Numbered from the stretch's first letter, positions 35,334 to 46,180 are shown. The stretch is 64,000 nt of DNA from Canna indica (GCA_034359265.1 CP136895.1:3536501-3600500), one strand, 5' to 3'. Translations and numbers: made by a program. The notes: generated by a model from the letters alone, not told the origin.

Positions 35334-36733
35334 TTACCCTTGTGTGGTAACTCCCCCTACAAGAGAGCAAGAAACCTTTGGTACCCAAATGGCTTTGGGT
35401 CCTTGAGGGTTAGAGGGATTAGCTACCCAATGTGTTTTAACTCCACTTGGGTTCATCTTAAATGTGCAATCATATATAGCATGCACATATGTACTATAAT
35501 AAAAGTAATGTCCATTAAATCTCTTTTTATTTTTGCTATGGACTTGAGATTTATTATTAGAATGCTTGATATATGAAACATGATGAGTATGAGCATTCTT
35601 AGAAACAACATTCTTTTTCTTATAATCATGAGGTCTAGTGGTAGAATGAATAGCATGAGAGTGATGATGGATATTGGCATTCTTTACATAAGCATTTCTA
35701 GTGTTCTTAAGCAATGATGCATTTTTGAATTCACTTACTTTCTTATTCAAGAGAATAACCTCACTTTTCAAATCATTCATAGATTTTTGAATAGCATGCA
35801 ATTGAGTTTTAAACATGTTATTTTTAATTTTTAAATTATCATTTTCATGTTTCAAAGCTTTAAGCTCAAGCTCTAAGTTATCATGGCATGAATCAAAAGG
35901 CCTAGTCTTTAATTTTTCATTTTCTACCCTCTAAGACATGCACATGTGAACTAAGCTTAGAGTTTTCCTTCTTTAGATTTCTATTTTCCTTATTCTTTTT
36001 CATAAGCAAGGCATACATTTTTTGACATTCCTCAACTAGTTCTCCATATGACATATTGAATGAACTAGAAGAGCTAGCATTATCATTTGCATTAGCATGA
36101 CTAGAAGGAGAAGAATGTACCTCATCATTAGTAGTCATGAGGCAAGCTTTTGAAATAGCTTCATAGTCATTGTAAGATGATGCTTCATTTGAATGGGATG
36201 ATGATGTTGAAGCTTTCGACCTCTTCTTTGTCTTGTTCTTCATTGAAGGTCAGTTTTTCTTTACATGCCCCTTTTTCCTGCATGCATGACATACTATCTT
36301 TCTTTTTTGGCTCTTGGAGCTACTCATTTGACTAGAAGAGCTATGGACATTGAAATTAAGATTAGTAGTAGGTGAGTGACCATTGTCATCACCACCTTCA
36401 TCAAAAGTGTCAATCTCTTCGATTTTGGCATAATCATATAAAATATTTAAAGTAACCCATAAGTCAAAAGCCGTCGAACAATGCATGACTTTTTCAAGAA
36501 TGTTATTTGGTATGGCACAAAAGATGCAATTCATGGCTTCTCCCATTAAATTGAAACATTTCCTTGTCAAGTTCGCTCCAATCATGCATGTCAATCTTAG
36601 GATAAGTGTATTCAAATTTCAACATATTATAAACACCAAAACCTCTTGTCTTTATGTAGGTGTACATCCTAGACTTCCAAAGACCAAAGTTCGATTCATC
36701 GAATGGTGAAGATGCTACAAACTCTAGTGTCAT
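35334..36733 (-). pseudogene. Copia-2 gag, interrupted
   Basis: The minus-strand frame from 36733 shows 'FDESNFGLWKSRMYTYIK', the same gag start as copia-1. 'VMHCSTAFDLWVTLNILYD' follows in the frame 36615-36250. The first knuckle is CHACRKKGHVKKN, followed at once by TGA: the last Cys codon TGC has become the stop. After it come a Ser-rich stretch (36243-35917), a coiled-coil segment ('MFKTQLHAIQKSMNDLKSE', 'LLNKKVSEFKN') and 'GPKAIWVPKV' near 35360, the gag-pol junction motif. Frame changes separate the pieces. No pol sequence follows. Confidence 0.8.
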
Positions 36734-36786
36734 ATTCAGATAGAGATAAGATGTAGACGAGATGGTGAAATCTCAGACTACGACCT

Positions 36787-36800
36787 GCTCTGATACTAAT
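36787..36800 (-). other. Copia-2 primer-binding site
   Basis: On the minus strand reads ATTAGTATCAGAGC, a one-mismatch form of the tRNA-iMet complementary TGGTATCAGAGC (TAG for TGG), a few bases after the 5' LTR end. Confidence 0.8.
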
Positions 36801-36803
36801 TAT

Positions 36804-38335
36804 TGTGTGAAATGGCCTCACTAGAGGGGGGTGAATAGTATATTTACTAATCTATTTGCCTAAATTCTGATTTTAAATGTTTCTTAGATTACTTAGGCAA
36901 TTCACGATTAAATGACTAAATGCGAAAGCGATAAATGATAGAGCAATTAAAATAATATATCAATGCTAACACAAGTATTTATAGTGGTTCGGCCCCAATC
37001 CCTACTCCACTACCTAAGCACCCCGCTTAGGATTTTCAAACTAAGTTTACTAGATTAAATCATTTCTCTTACAAAGAGGACTTTGACCCGAAGAGTCTCA
37101 CTCTCAACCTAAGGCACTTCCACACCCAGAAGTCTTCGCCTTCTTACCGAGAACACTCTTCCACATCAACCCTAAGGGATAACTCAACTAATCCTAGTAA
37201 ACTAAGTTTACACCGATTGAATTAAGCCTCAAACACAAAGGCAACCACCCAATTTCAAGACCTAGCTACACTCTAGGTCTTACGCAATCTCAAATCCAAT
37301 AAAATAGACATGTTCAAATAACAATTAAAATTACAATGAAAAGAGCTAAAGAATAAACCAAGACTAAATGCTCTTTTCCAAGCCTTCAAAGCCTCCAACT
37401 CGCCAAGACGTTGAGCTCGAATCGAAGCCCGAGTTGAGGAAGATGAGCGCTTGAGAAGATGTTGATCGGAGAAGCGAGCTCAAGCCAATCAAGCTCTAGA
37501 AGGCACAAATCTCTCTTTTGAATGCTTATGTTAGTTGTTGAGAGAGCTTAAAGAAGTTAGCAGTGGGATATTTATAACCCCTCAACTGAACGGTTGCTCA
37601 ACATGCATTTTTTTGCCCGTTGGACGTCGTTCGATCGCTTGCCGGTCGATTGGTCGGTGGTATTTATAACCCCTCAATCGAATGGCTACTCAACGAGCAT
37701 TTTTTCGCCCGTTGGACATCGTTCGGTCGCTTGTCGGTCGACCGACCGATCGATCGCCCAGCGATCATTGGCAATTCTTGCTTATGCCGCTCTGTTCGGT
37801 CGACCTTAGGGTCAACCGACTGAGTCGTGAATTTGCTCCTCTACTATTCGGTCGACCAATCGATCGACCGACGCAAGCACTACCAATTTTTGGCCTCGGT
37901 CGATCGATCGCCCGGTCGACCAAAGTAGCCACTATCGATTTTTAACCATCTTCGGTCAATCAATCGGTCGACCGAATTGGCTACTGCCAATTTTTAACAC
38001 TATTCGGTCGATCGAACCTAGGTTGAACTTGATTTTTTCAACCTTCTTCTTGCGTGCTTCATTTTCGGGTTCCGGCCTTCAACGTTCAATAATTTGGAGA
38101 GCTTTTCACGTGATCTTTAGACTTGTCCAATGCATCTTTGGTGCACACGTCGAACTCAAACGTGTCGACCAATGTCCTTCCGATTTTGCGATTTCTCCGA
38201 TATTTTTGATCGAAGACATAGAGCGCTAACTGATATGGAATCTGAAAATATTTCTCAATGCGACATTAGTTTCATTCTATGTTTGTTATTATCAAAATCG
38301 AGATTAAGACCAAGGTAGAGAACCTTAGGCCAACA
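36804..38335 (-). repeat. Copia-2 5' LTR
   Basis: About 1.53 kb, starting TGTTGGCC on the minus strand (from 38335) and ending ...TTCACACA near 36804. It contains a GTCGAC/CGATCG-rich block (about 37625-38015) and a tandem duplication of about 105 bp (about 37569-37670 and 37671-37775, each with 'tttataacccctcaa' and a ttttttcgcccgttggac-like stretch) that the other LTR lacks. Confidence 0.83.
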
Positions 38336-38688
38336 ATAATGCTCTTTCATATGCAGTATCTAATCATCTGAATTTCATTGTACTGGAGACTAACTGCAAA
38401 GTCCTGGTTGATCTCATCAGTTCTAGATAACAACCTCCTTGGCAATGCAGAAATCTTTACCTTAATGTTGTTAATATGTACAATCAATGTACAAATATTA
38501 CTTGTAATTTTGTTCTTAGATTCGCAAATAAAGCTGCCCATTGGGCAACAAACATAGCTAGGCTGAACAAGGATTCCACTGTCTGGAATTCTGTCAGACC
38601 TCTTGAGTTTGATTCTTTACTGTATACTGACTCTGTTTTAGCTGGCATAGTAGCCTATTATATTTTGTTTTGGTAAAAAAAAAAGAAA
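38336..38688 (+). pseudogene. LINE-1 RNase H domain and poly(A) tail
   Basis: Translation gives the C-terminal half of a plant LINE RNase H (RVT_3 type): 'FIVLETNCKVLVDLISSS', then 'NVVNMYNQCTNITCNFVLR' and 'FANKAAHWATNIARL', which aligns with LINE-2 at 44690-44930. It ends with the stop at 38674-38676 followed by a run of ten A bases. About 400 bases found in LINE-2 between zf-RVT and this point are missing here. Confidence 0.83.
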
Positions 38689-39300
38689 CTCTTGAAACAT
38701 TTCAAGATTTTTGATACAAGGGTATATTTAGGATTTTCTAAATTTGATTCTGGTTTCGAAATTTCGAAGATCATATTTGATTTCGGAAAATTTTAAAGAT
38801 TTATATATGGATTTAGGGAAATTCCTGAAAAGTTATTGCAGGCTTAACAAATGTAAAACTCATATTATCAAAGTTATTTCAAATTTATCCAAAGTGCACT
38901 AAAAAAAGTGAATTTTCACTTTTTAGTGGCTGAGGCGGCTTGCAAATGTTAAACATTTGATTACTTGAATACTTGGATGTGAACATTATTTTTGCAAGGT
39001 TCATATATCTATTAAATATTTTTTGGCGAAGTCGCTCGATCAATTATCACATAAGCATTAGATGTTGTAGGTATTTAACATTCTGGCACCAAATATGACG
39101 ATGACATGTTTAAATCGGCCTTTTCATCTTCAACTATTCTGTCATTTTTATCGCGCTGAGTTTAGAATATTGGTTGTTTTAGGCATCAGTTTTTAATATA
39201 AAAACGGTGTTAATTTTATAGGGCATGCATTAATTCTACACTCCTAGTAAAGTGAATTGTCGAATTAAATCATAAAAAAAAATAATGAAATGAAAATTGC
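38689..39300. other. Spacer between LINE-1 and LINE-2, no gene seen
   Basis: AT-rich. A short palindrome, 'gtgaattttcactttttagtg' type, lies at about 38898-38935. Nothing here matches the resistance-locus repeats or the LINE bodies clearly. It may hold the start of the LINE-2 5' UTR. Confidence 0.5.
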
Positions 39301-39492
39301 CAACTGAGTGGCAGACCTTCTCTCTCTCGCGATTTCTAGGGCGATGGAAATGCCTAGGATTTCTGGCCCTTCCTCATTCCTCCCCTCGCCGCTAATCCTC
39401 CCCCTCTTCTCTCCTCTTCCCCTTCCCTGTCCTCTTCTGCAAAGTCTTCGTCGTCGTCGAACGAATCTCTTTCGGCAAATTTTGGATCGACC

Positions 39493-41178
39493 ATGCCCCG
39501 ACCTTCTTCTTTGAAGCCCCCTCTTCCTTCTTCATATGCGAAAGTGTCGAAGACTGGAAATTCTTCTCCCAGTCCAAAACCTTCATCCTGGGCGGAGATC
39601 TTGAAGGGCGCAAACCCTAATCAAAATTGTGAGTCACAACCATCGGTTCTCTTCTCCAAATTTCAATCCTCGACTACGAACAAGGTAGTCTTCACCGTTG
39701 ATCAGATCCATACCTTCCGGCAGCACTAGGAGGCGTCCCTCATCGGTAAATTTCTTGGAAAACCTCCCCCTTTAGATGTTATTCGTTCTTGGGCTTCTCG
39801 GTTGTGGTATTTACATGGCTTCCTCTCCGTTATGGATCTTGATGACAAATTTTTTATTTTTCATTTCTCATCTCTGGATTCTGCCAAGTTTGTTTTGATC
39901 GGAGAACAGTGGTCCTTACGCGGTGATGTTATTCGGCTTATCCCTTGGAAGCCCCTTTTCAAACCTTGGGAAGAAAAATTTTCAACAGCCCTTATTTGGT
40001 GTAGACTTCAATCCTTGCCTCTGGAATTTTGGAATTCAAATTGTATTCATCATATTGCCAGTAAATTTGACTCGGTTTTACGAATCAATGATTGTTCGTT
40101 TGGTTTTGAACGAGGAAAGTACGTTAGGGTTTGTGTTGAATTGAATTTGGCTTTGCCTTTGCGCCAAGGTATCTGGCTTTCAATTGAGGAGCAAGACTTT
40201 TTTTTTCCTGTTTGTTACAAAAATTTACCTTCTGTATATTTTCAGTATGGATTTATTGGTCATCGGGAATCCGATTGTCCTTCTTTAAAGGAAGAAATCA
40301 ATGTTAATGCCTCTGTTCCGGGCTCCGATGTTTTTTCGTCTAATTTTTCTCCTGCTATGGATTTTGCTTCTAAAGTTCCCGATTTGGCTTCTATTTCTGA
40401 AAACCTTAATTTAGAGGGTTCGGGTCCTATTTTTGTTTCTGACCCTAATCCGATTACGGGATCTTGGATTGAAGTCCAAAAGAAAAATTCTCGCAAATCT
40501 CGTCCTCGTAGTGCGCGCCCACCTTCTTCCTTAAAGGAGAGCCATGCTCGGACTTTGAAAACCGCCTCTCTTCTGGATGGTAAGGATGACTGTACTACCC
40601 TTAATTTAAATTCGATTGCTAAAGTTTCAGCACCTTTTAATGCCTCTATTGGTAAATCAAATTTTGTTTCTGATATATCTAAAAATTTTGTATCTTCTAC
40701 TGATAAGAATTCCAATTTGTTTAATAGGAATAAGAATTTTAACTTTGCTCCTTCCTCTTCCAAATCTTGGAAAGTTGTTCTTGTGAAAAACAAAGTTTTA
40801 AACATGAATATTGACTCCCCTGGCTCTTAGCCCCTTCCTCAATTGAATAAGGAACTAAATCATGTGTTCAGTGCCCAAAAGGATCTCCTGGGTCAATCTA
40901 AGGCTATTAGAATTAATTCGAAAAAATCTTCTAAACCTCCTAGGAATAAATCCATTGTTTCTTCTGTTCCTAGCATTGGTTTGTCCAACAAAAGATCTAG
41001 GACATCTTCAATGTCTGATGATCAGCAATCTAAGAGCATTCCTACTATCTCCTCAATAATGGGCAATAATTCTCTTAAGGTTTCCATCCCTTCTAAGGAA
41101 GATTTGATGGATGACTCTCCTGTCCCGGGGACTTCTACCTCTCTTGACAATGCTCTTGTTTTATATGAATATCATTAA
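39493..41178 (+). pseudogene. LINE-2 ORF1 (DUF4283-like RNA-binding protein)
   Basis: A single frame of 562 codons interrupted by two TAG codons (39727-39729 and 40828-40830). Order: Ser/Pro-rich start, 'FTVDQIHTFRQH', the DUF4283-like core ('LGKPPPLDVIRSWASRLWY', 'VLIGEQWSLRGDVIRL', 'LQSLPLEFWNS'), a knuckle relic YFQYGFIGHRESDCP that keeps GH and the last Cys but has lost the first two Cys, then a long Ser/Asn/Lys-rich tail. The last codons overlap the ORF2 start at 41165 in the next frame. In live elements ORF1 coats the LINE RNA. Confidence 0.82.
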
Positions 41179-44100
41179 CTGGAATGTCAGGGGTGGGTGG
41201 AGAAAGCCTGTTAGAGATTTTATCTCCATTCAACTAAAAGTCAATAACTTACAAGTTTGTATTCTTCAAGAAACTCACTTAAACCAAATTACATCTGAAA
41301 AGCTTATAAGATCCTTTGGCAGATCATGGACTGATGCCATTCAACCTAGTCAAGGAGCCTCAGGTGGCATTATTGTTGCTTAGAACTCAGATTTTGTGCA
41401 TGGTCAAGTTATTTCTTCATTTGATCAAGTTATTAATATTGTTATAAAATTTAATGACTGTGAACCTTTTCTTTTATCAGCATTATATGCTAGTACTAAT
41501 CCCTCTTTTAGAGCTGCTCTTTGGAACTCTTTTATTAATCTAGACCTTACCTTTTATCCTTGACTTTTGATGTGTGATTTCAATTGTATTTTAAATAGTC
41601 ATGATAAGCTAGGTGGCACTGCATTTAGAATTACAAATCCTATTTTTGATTTCAGATCTTTTGTTGAAAATTGTGGCTTAATTAATTTGGGCTTTACTAG
41701 TAACAAGTATACCTGGTCCAACAATAGATCCGGTAATATTAGAACTCTTATTAGGCTGAATAGAGTATTTTTTAATTCTGCTTGGCTACATTTTTATGGG
41801 CATACTTTTGTTTCTCATTTGAATCGAGTTACTTCATATCATAGACCTTTACTGGTCTCCTTACCTAATAATAAGCAACCTAGAAATAGGCTTTTTAGAT
41901 TCCAAAATTTTTGGACTGAGCATGAAGAAAATAATATTGTTATCAATAATGCTTGGAACAATTCCCCTAATTCTATTAACGAGTATGCATTCTCTAATAA
42001 GCTTATAAGCACTAGAGGTGCTCTAAGTCATTGGAACAAGCATGTTCTAGGTAAAATTGAAGATATTTTAAACTCTACCCTTAATGATATTTCTCTAGCC
42101 GAGGACTTTCAATCTTCTGGTTTGGCTCCTGGCAATATTGATGTAAAGCTTAGATCTTTTTATAATAAATATCATGCTCTTCAAAGGCAAGTTTGTCTTA
42201 ATTAAATGATAGTTTAAATCTAAAGGTAAGTGGATTCTTGATGGTGATAAGAACACGGCTTATCATCATTGTATCATTACTATTAAGCGTAGAATCAACT
42301 TTATTACCTCAATTCTTAGCCCTCAAAATATTTCTATCTCTGATAGTAGGGGTATCCTGAATGAATTTGTTTTACATTATTCAAATCTGTGGTCCTCTTC
42401 TTCTTCTTCCGGTTCAATTTACTAGCATGTATTTAAAATTCGTTATCCTACCTTCTTACCCTCTTTAACCAAGCCCTTCTCTTCTCTCGAGATTTGGAAT
42501 ACTATCCAATCTCTAGGTAATGGGAGAAGTCCTTGTATTGACGGGTTCACTATTGAATTTTACAAAAGTTATTGGTCTATTATTAAAGATGATTTTTGTT
42601 CTGCCTTAAACATATTCCATGATACTGCATGTATTCCCTCTTCCTGGAACCAAACATTGCTTACCTTCATTCCCAAAGTGGCAAATCCTAAGTTGGTTAA
42701 AGAATTAAGGCATATTGCTATTTCTAACATTTGTTATAGAATTCTAGCTAAGTTGTTTGCAAATAGACTTAAAGCTTTCTTACCTGACTTAATCTCTAAA
42801 GAGCAATCTGCTTTTGTCAAATTTAGGAGTATTCATGACAATATTTTAGTGGTGCAAGAGTTGGCTCATTCATTTTTTAATTCTAGAAGCAAAACTCCTT
42901 TTATTAGTGTTAAGCTAGATGTGGAAAAGACTTTTGATATGATGAATTGGAATGTTATTATTACTATATTGAAATTGAATGGCTTCCCTGAAAAATTTAT
43001 CTCTTGGATTAGCAGTTGCATTTCCTATGCTACTTTTGCTTGCTTAGTCAATGCTCATGTTTCAAAGTTCTTTCCTACTAACAAAGGAATTCGACAAGGG
43101 GATCCCCTATCCCCATTCTTATATATTCTTGTAGCTCAAACTTTATCTAATTTGATTAATGAGTATGTTGCTGAGAACAAGTTTACTCCTTTTAAATTGA
43201 AGTTGCTTACCATCTCTCATCTTATGCTTGTTGATGATTTAATTTTGATCTTTAAGGCAAACTCTAAAAGCATCTCTTCATTTAAATCCATCTTTCAAAT
43301 TTATGAACCGTTAATGGGTCAAAAAATAAACTATAATAAATCTGAAATTTACTTCCCTAAGCATACTCCTAATTATGTCAAAAGATCTATTACTGCGAAT
43401 TTTTTATGGAGTAAAAGAAGTAATAATGATGGTATGCATCTTGTCAATTGGAACACTGTTATCTCTTCTAAACACCTAGGAGGATTAGGTATTCAGGATA
43501 TTATGACTAAGAGTTTATCTCTTCAAGCCAAAAGAGTACGAGCTTACTTAAACAATAAAAACTCTCTTTGGCCCAGCTTGTGAAAGTCAAGTATCACTCC
43601 TTAGATTTTTCCTCTTACTCTTGCTCAAATGCTTCTTGTGCCTGGAAGTTATTTTCAGAAGCCTTTCACTCTTTAAATTTTGGCTTTCATAAATTGATTG
43701 GTTCTAGTGCTATATCTATCTTCCTTAAAGACAAATGGATTCTTGATTTACCCTTATCTCTTAAATTAATTTTTATTAATGTTAATCTTCTTCATGATAT
43801 TACTCATGCCAATCATTTGATGCATGATAATTCTTGATTTGCTTTTATTTAGAATATTGTTTGTAATAAAAAAACTTTGGAATGCTATTGAGGGATTACG
43901 GTTGCCTAAGGAATCCTATGACTATTCTTACATTTGGATTAATGAGGACTCTAGTAGGATTTCTTCTTCTTCGGCATATCAGTTTCTTAAGTGCCAAAAC
44001 CTTTCTTTTGATGTTGTAAATCATGATTGGAAAAAAATTTGGAGATTACATGTTTCTCCCAAGGTAAAATTGTTTCTTTGGAAACTCTTTCATGCTCGAT

Positions 44101-44990
44101 TATTAACACGCTTAAGACTTTTTCAGTTGCGCTTTCCAGACTCTAAAATATATGTCTTACGTGACTCTTTTAAGGAATCTATTTAGCATTTGTTTTTTTA
44201 TTGTTCATTTGCCTCTCAAATTTGGTCTGCTCTTACTTTAAATCTCAATTATGATTTCTCATCAAGAAGTTCTTGGTGTTCTGGTAGCTGATTGTTGCTG
44301 GTCTCTCCTCTATTAATGGATTTGGGGCCCTCAACCATTGTTGCTAACACCTTATGATTTCTTTGGTATTTCGAAATTGTGCCTTGCATGGAGATTCGAA
44401 ACTTATCATTTTCAATGCTCTAAATAATAAAATCCTTGAATTCTCGAGACGGTTTAAGAGCTTATTAAGACCTGAGGAAAATTCTCCTATGACTTCTATA
44501 ATCCCTCATTGACAGGCTCCTTGTTCTGGCTTCATTAAAATAAATTGTAATGGTTCATTTGCTTCTCAAGAAGGTGGTTTTGGTATAATTTTTAGAAACC
44601 ATTTTGATCAATGTTCATATGCTATGGGCAATTATTTTCAAACTGACAGTGCTCTTTTTTGTGAGGCTATGGATATTTTCTTTGCTTTATCTACTACAGT
44701 AGTTTTGAACTTGAACCAGCTCCATGTAGAATAAGACTGTAAATACCTTATGAATGTGCTGAACCGGTTGACTTCTGTTCCTTGGAGGATTCAAACAATT
44801 GTGCATGATATTTGTAAGATTAATCCATCAATTTGTGTTGTAATTTTTTCTTATTCTCCTCATTGTAATAATAAAGATGTCCATTGTGCAGCAAATTAGG
44901 CTCGAGTCAATAAAGTGTCTATGTCTTGAACCTCCTCTCGTCCCCTTGAACTGAATAATCTTTTGTCCCTAGATGTATTAAATTTTATCT
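41165..44990 (+). pseudogene. LINE-2 ORF2: endonuclease, reverse transcriptase, zf-RVT, RNase H
   Basis: Starts MNIINWNVRGGWRKPVRDF. Endonuclease: CILQETHL, 'ASGGIIVA', CDFNCILNSHDKLGG (usual GDFN, Gly now Cys), KYTWSNN and SYHRPLL (usual SDH; the catalytic Asp is now Tyr). RT (about 42657-43400): 'LTFIPKVANPKLVKELRHI', VKLDVEKTFDM, GIRQGDPLSPFLYIL, LMLVDDLILIF (catalytic Asp pair kept). At about 43390 a block of roughly 80-90 residues present in LINE-1 is missing. zf-RVT: 'WKKIWRLHVSPKVKLFLWK' and following. RNase H (44510-44990): 'GFIKINCNGSFASQEGGFG'. Stops at 41383, 41565, 42205, 43583, 44186 and others. Confidence 0.86.
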
Positions 44991-45049
44991 TTTTAAAATA
45001 TATTTTGTATTTAGTATAATAACTTTAAATTTTAGAAATATTTAATTCT

Positions 45050-46180
45050 TTTAAAAGATTAGAGATGCAATTATATTATGGTTTAAATCTAATTTTAATA
45101 TAATTGGTTAACTATTCATGGATGACAATGATTTAATTAACTGCATTTTAGTTTTATGTATATTCGAAATTGAAATTGTTTATAAAACTATTATTTGAAA
45201 TGGATCCGTTTTTAGTATTATTATCCGAAATCGAAATCAAAATCAAAACCATTTAATCATCAGACAACCCCAAAAAACAATAGTAAAACAAATAGTAAAA
45301 TAGTATAAAACTAAATGAGTATAATTCATTTTCAAGACAAAACAAATATAGTTCCTTTCCAGAGTGAGTATCTATAAAATAAATGGTAAATTATATTGAT
45401 CTCCCCTGAGGTTTAGTGAAATTATACTGATCTCTTCTCTATTTGTAATTTTATCTTATAACTTTTCTGAATTTTGTAAAAGATTACACAAATTTCTCCT
45501 ATTACGAAATAAAATTACACAAATCTCCCCTGAGTTTTATAAATTATTACACATACCTCCCCTAAAATAATTACTCAAAGATTACTCAGGAGATGTGATT
45601 GTAACCTGGACAAATAGAATAAGGGTCAGTGTAATTTTACTAAACCTCAGGAGAGGTCAGTATAATTTATCCTAAAATAAATAGTTGGCAATTGAGGCCA
45701 ATTAAGTTGAGACAAAATTGATTGCTGTGGGTGGATTAATAAATTAGTCCAAGAACAACATCATTGCAATTGCAGATATTGTAAATATTGACTCATAAAA
45801 GTTGCAAAATCTTATTTAATCACTTGGCCAGTTAATCAATAGGCCATAATATGATATTATAATATTGACGTCGGCAGATCAAGACACAAAGCCTTAATTA
45901 ATTAGATAATTAATTTGCATCAATCTCAAGACAAAACAAATATTATAGCTTCTCAAGTCATGTGGCCAGTTAAGCAACAGGCCATAATATGATATTATAA
46001 TATAAGTATTGCAAGTAGTGTAGATGTAAAGTCCACCCCTCTTCCATGCATATCCCTTGTTCCCTTCTCTGATCAAATATAACAAGTCTTGTCTTCCTCC
46101 TCTACTACCCAAACCTTCTCCTCCATTGCCGCCCAACTAAATTAAGCTTCTCCTCCCTCATCCCATCACCATACATCATC
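45050..46180 (+). promoter_or_regulatory. Upstream unit, probable promoter and leader of the intact CNL
   Basis: Matches 4465-4960 and the other upstream units ('ggatgacaatgattta', 'aacaaatagtaaaatagtat', 'gtgggtggattaat' at 45728). It ends in a pyrimidine-rich leader 46088-46175 with 'cttcctcctctactaccc' and 'ttaagcttctcctccctca', identical or nearly so in copies A and C. A MITE interrupts it at 45385-45672. No TATA box can be fixed with certainty; 'caaatataaca' at about 46075 is one possibility. Confidence 0.5.
45385..45672. mobile_element. MULE-type MITE in the CNL upstream region
   Basis: 288 bp with terminal inverted repeats of about 45 bp: left GGTAAATTATATTGATCTCC, right (inverted) GGATAAATTATACTGACCTC, both continuing into 'tcctgaggtttagt'. 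The 10 bp sequence TAAAATAAAT flanks it on both sides (45375-45384 and 45673-45682). A 9-11 bp duplication with long inverted repeats is typical of Mutator-like elements. No coding capacity. The other upstream units lack it, so it arrived after the locus duplicated. Confidence 0.87.

Larger units (their letters stand above)
30323..38335 (-). mobile_element. Copia-2: inverted pol-less copia element with an accessory frame
   Basis: Read on the minus strand: 5' LTR 38335-36804 starting TGTTGGCC, PBS at 36800-36787, gag 36733-35334, non-coding region, accessory frame 33242-32246, polypurine tract at about 31556-31544 and 3' LTR from 31543. The 3' LTR is cut short at 30323. LTR start, gag and non-coding blocks are diverged relatives of copia-1, so both belong to one family. 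No protease, integrase, RT or RNase H was found. The expected target duplication cannot be tested because the left end is missing. Confidence 0.82.
10725..38688 (+). mobile_element. LINE-1: 5'-truncated L1-type element split by two copia insertions
   Basis: Pieces of one LINE lie in order on the plus strand: ORF1 with a DUF4283-like domain (10733-12130), start of ORF2 (about 12114-12173), rest of the endonuclease (27008-27880), RT and zf-RVT (27880-30322), RNase H (38336-38675) and a short poly(A) (about 38677-38688). The endonuclease frame resumes after the copia insert with a 5 bp ATTTT duplication at the break. The order matches that of LINE-2 at 39.3-45 kb. Stops, frame changes and lost active-site residues show that it is dead. 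The 5' end starts inside ORF1, typical of incomplete reverse transcription. Confidence 0.85.
39300..45000 (+). mobile_element. LINE-2: near full-length L1-type element with RNase H
   Basis: Contains, in order, a GC-rich 5' leader (39300-39490), ORF1 with a DUF4283-like domain, ORF2 with endonuclease, RT, zf-RVT and RNase H. It is the same family as LINE-1. In-frame stops, frame changes and an internal deletion show that it is inactive. No poly(A) tail is obvious at the 3' end (about 44990-45060) and no target duplication could be identified. Confidence 0.87.

Noticed and set aside
40260..40805. 181-codon minus-strand frame
   Set aside because: Antisense shadow of LINE-2 ORF1, whose coding sense is supported by the DUF4283-like domain.
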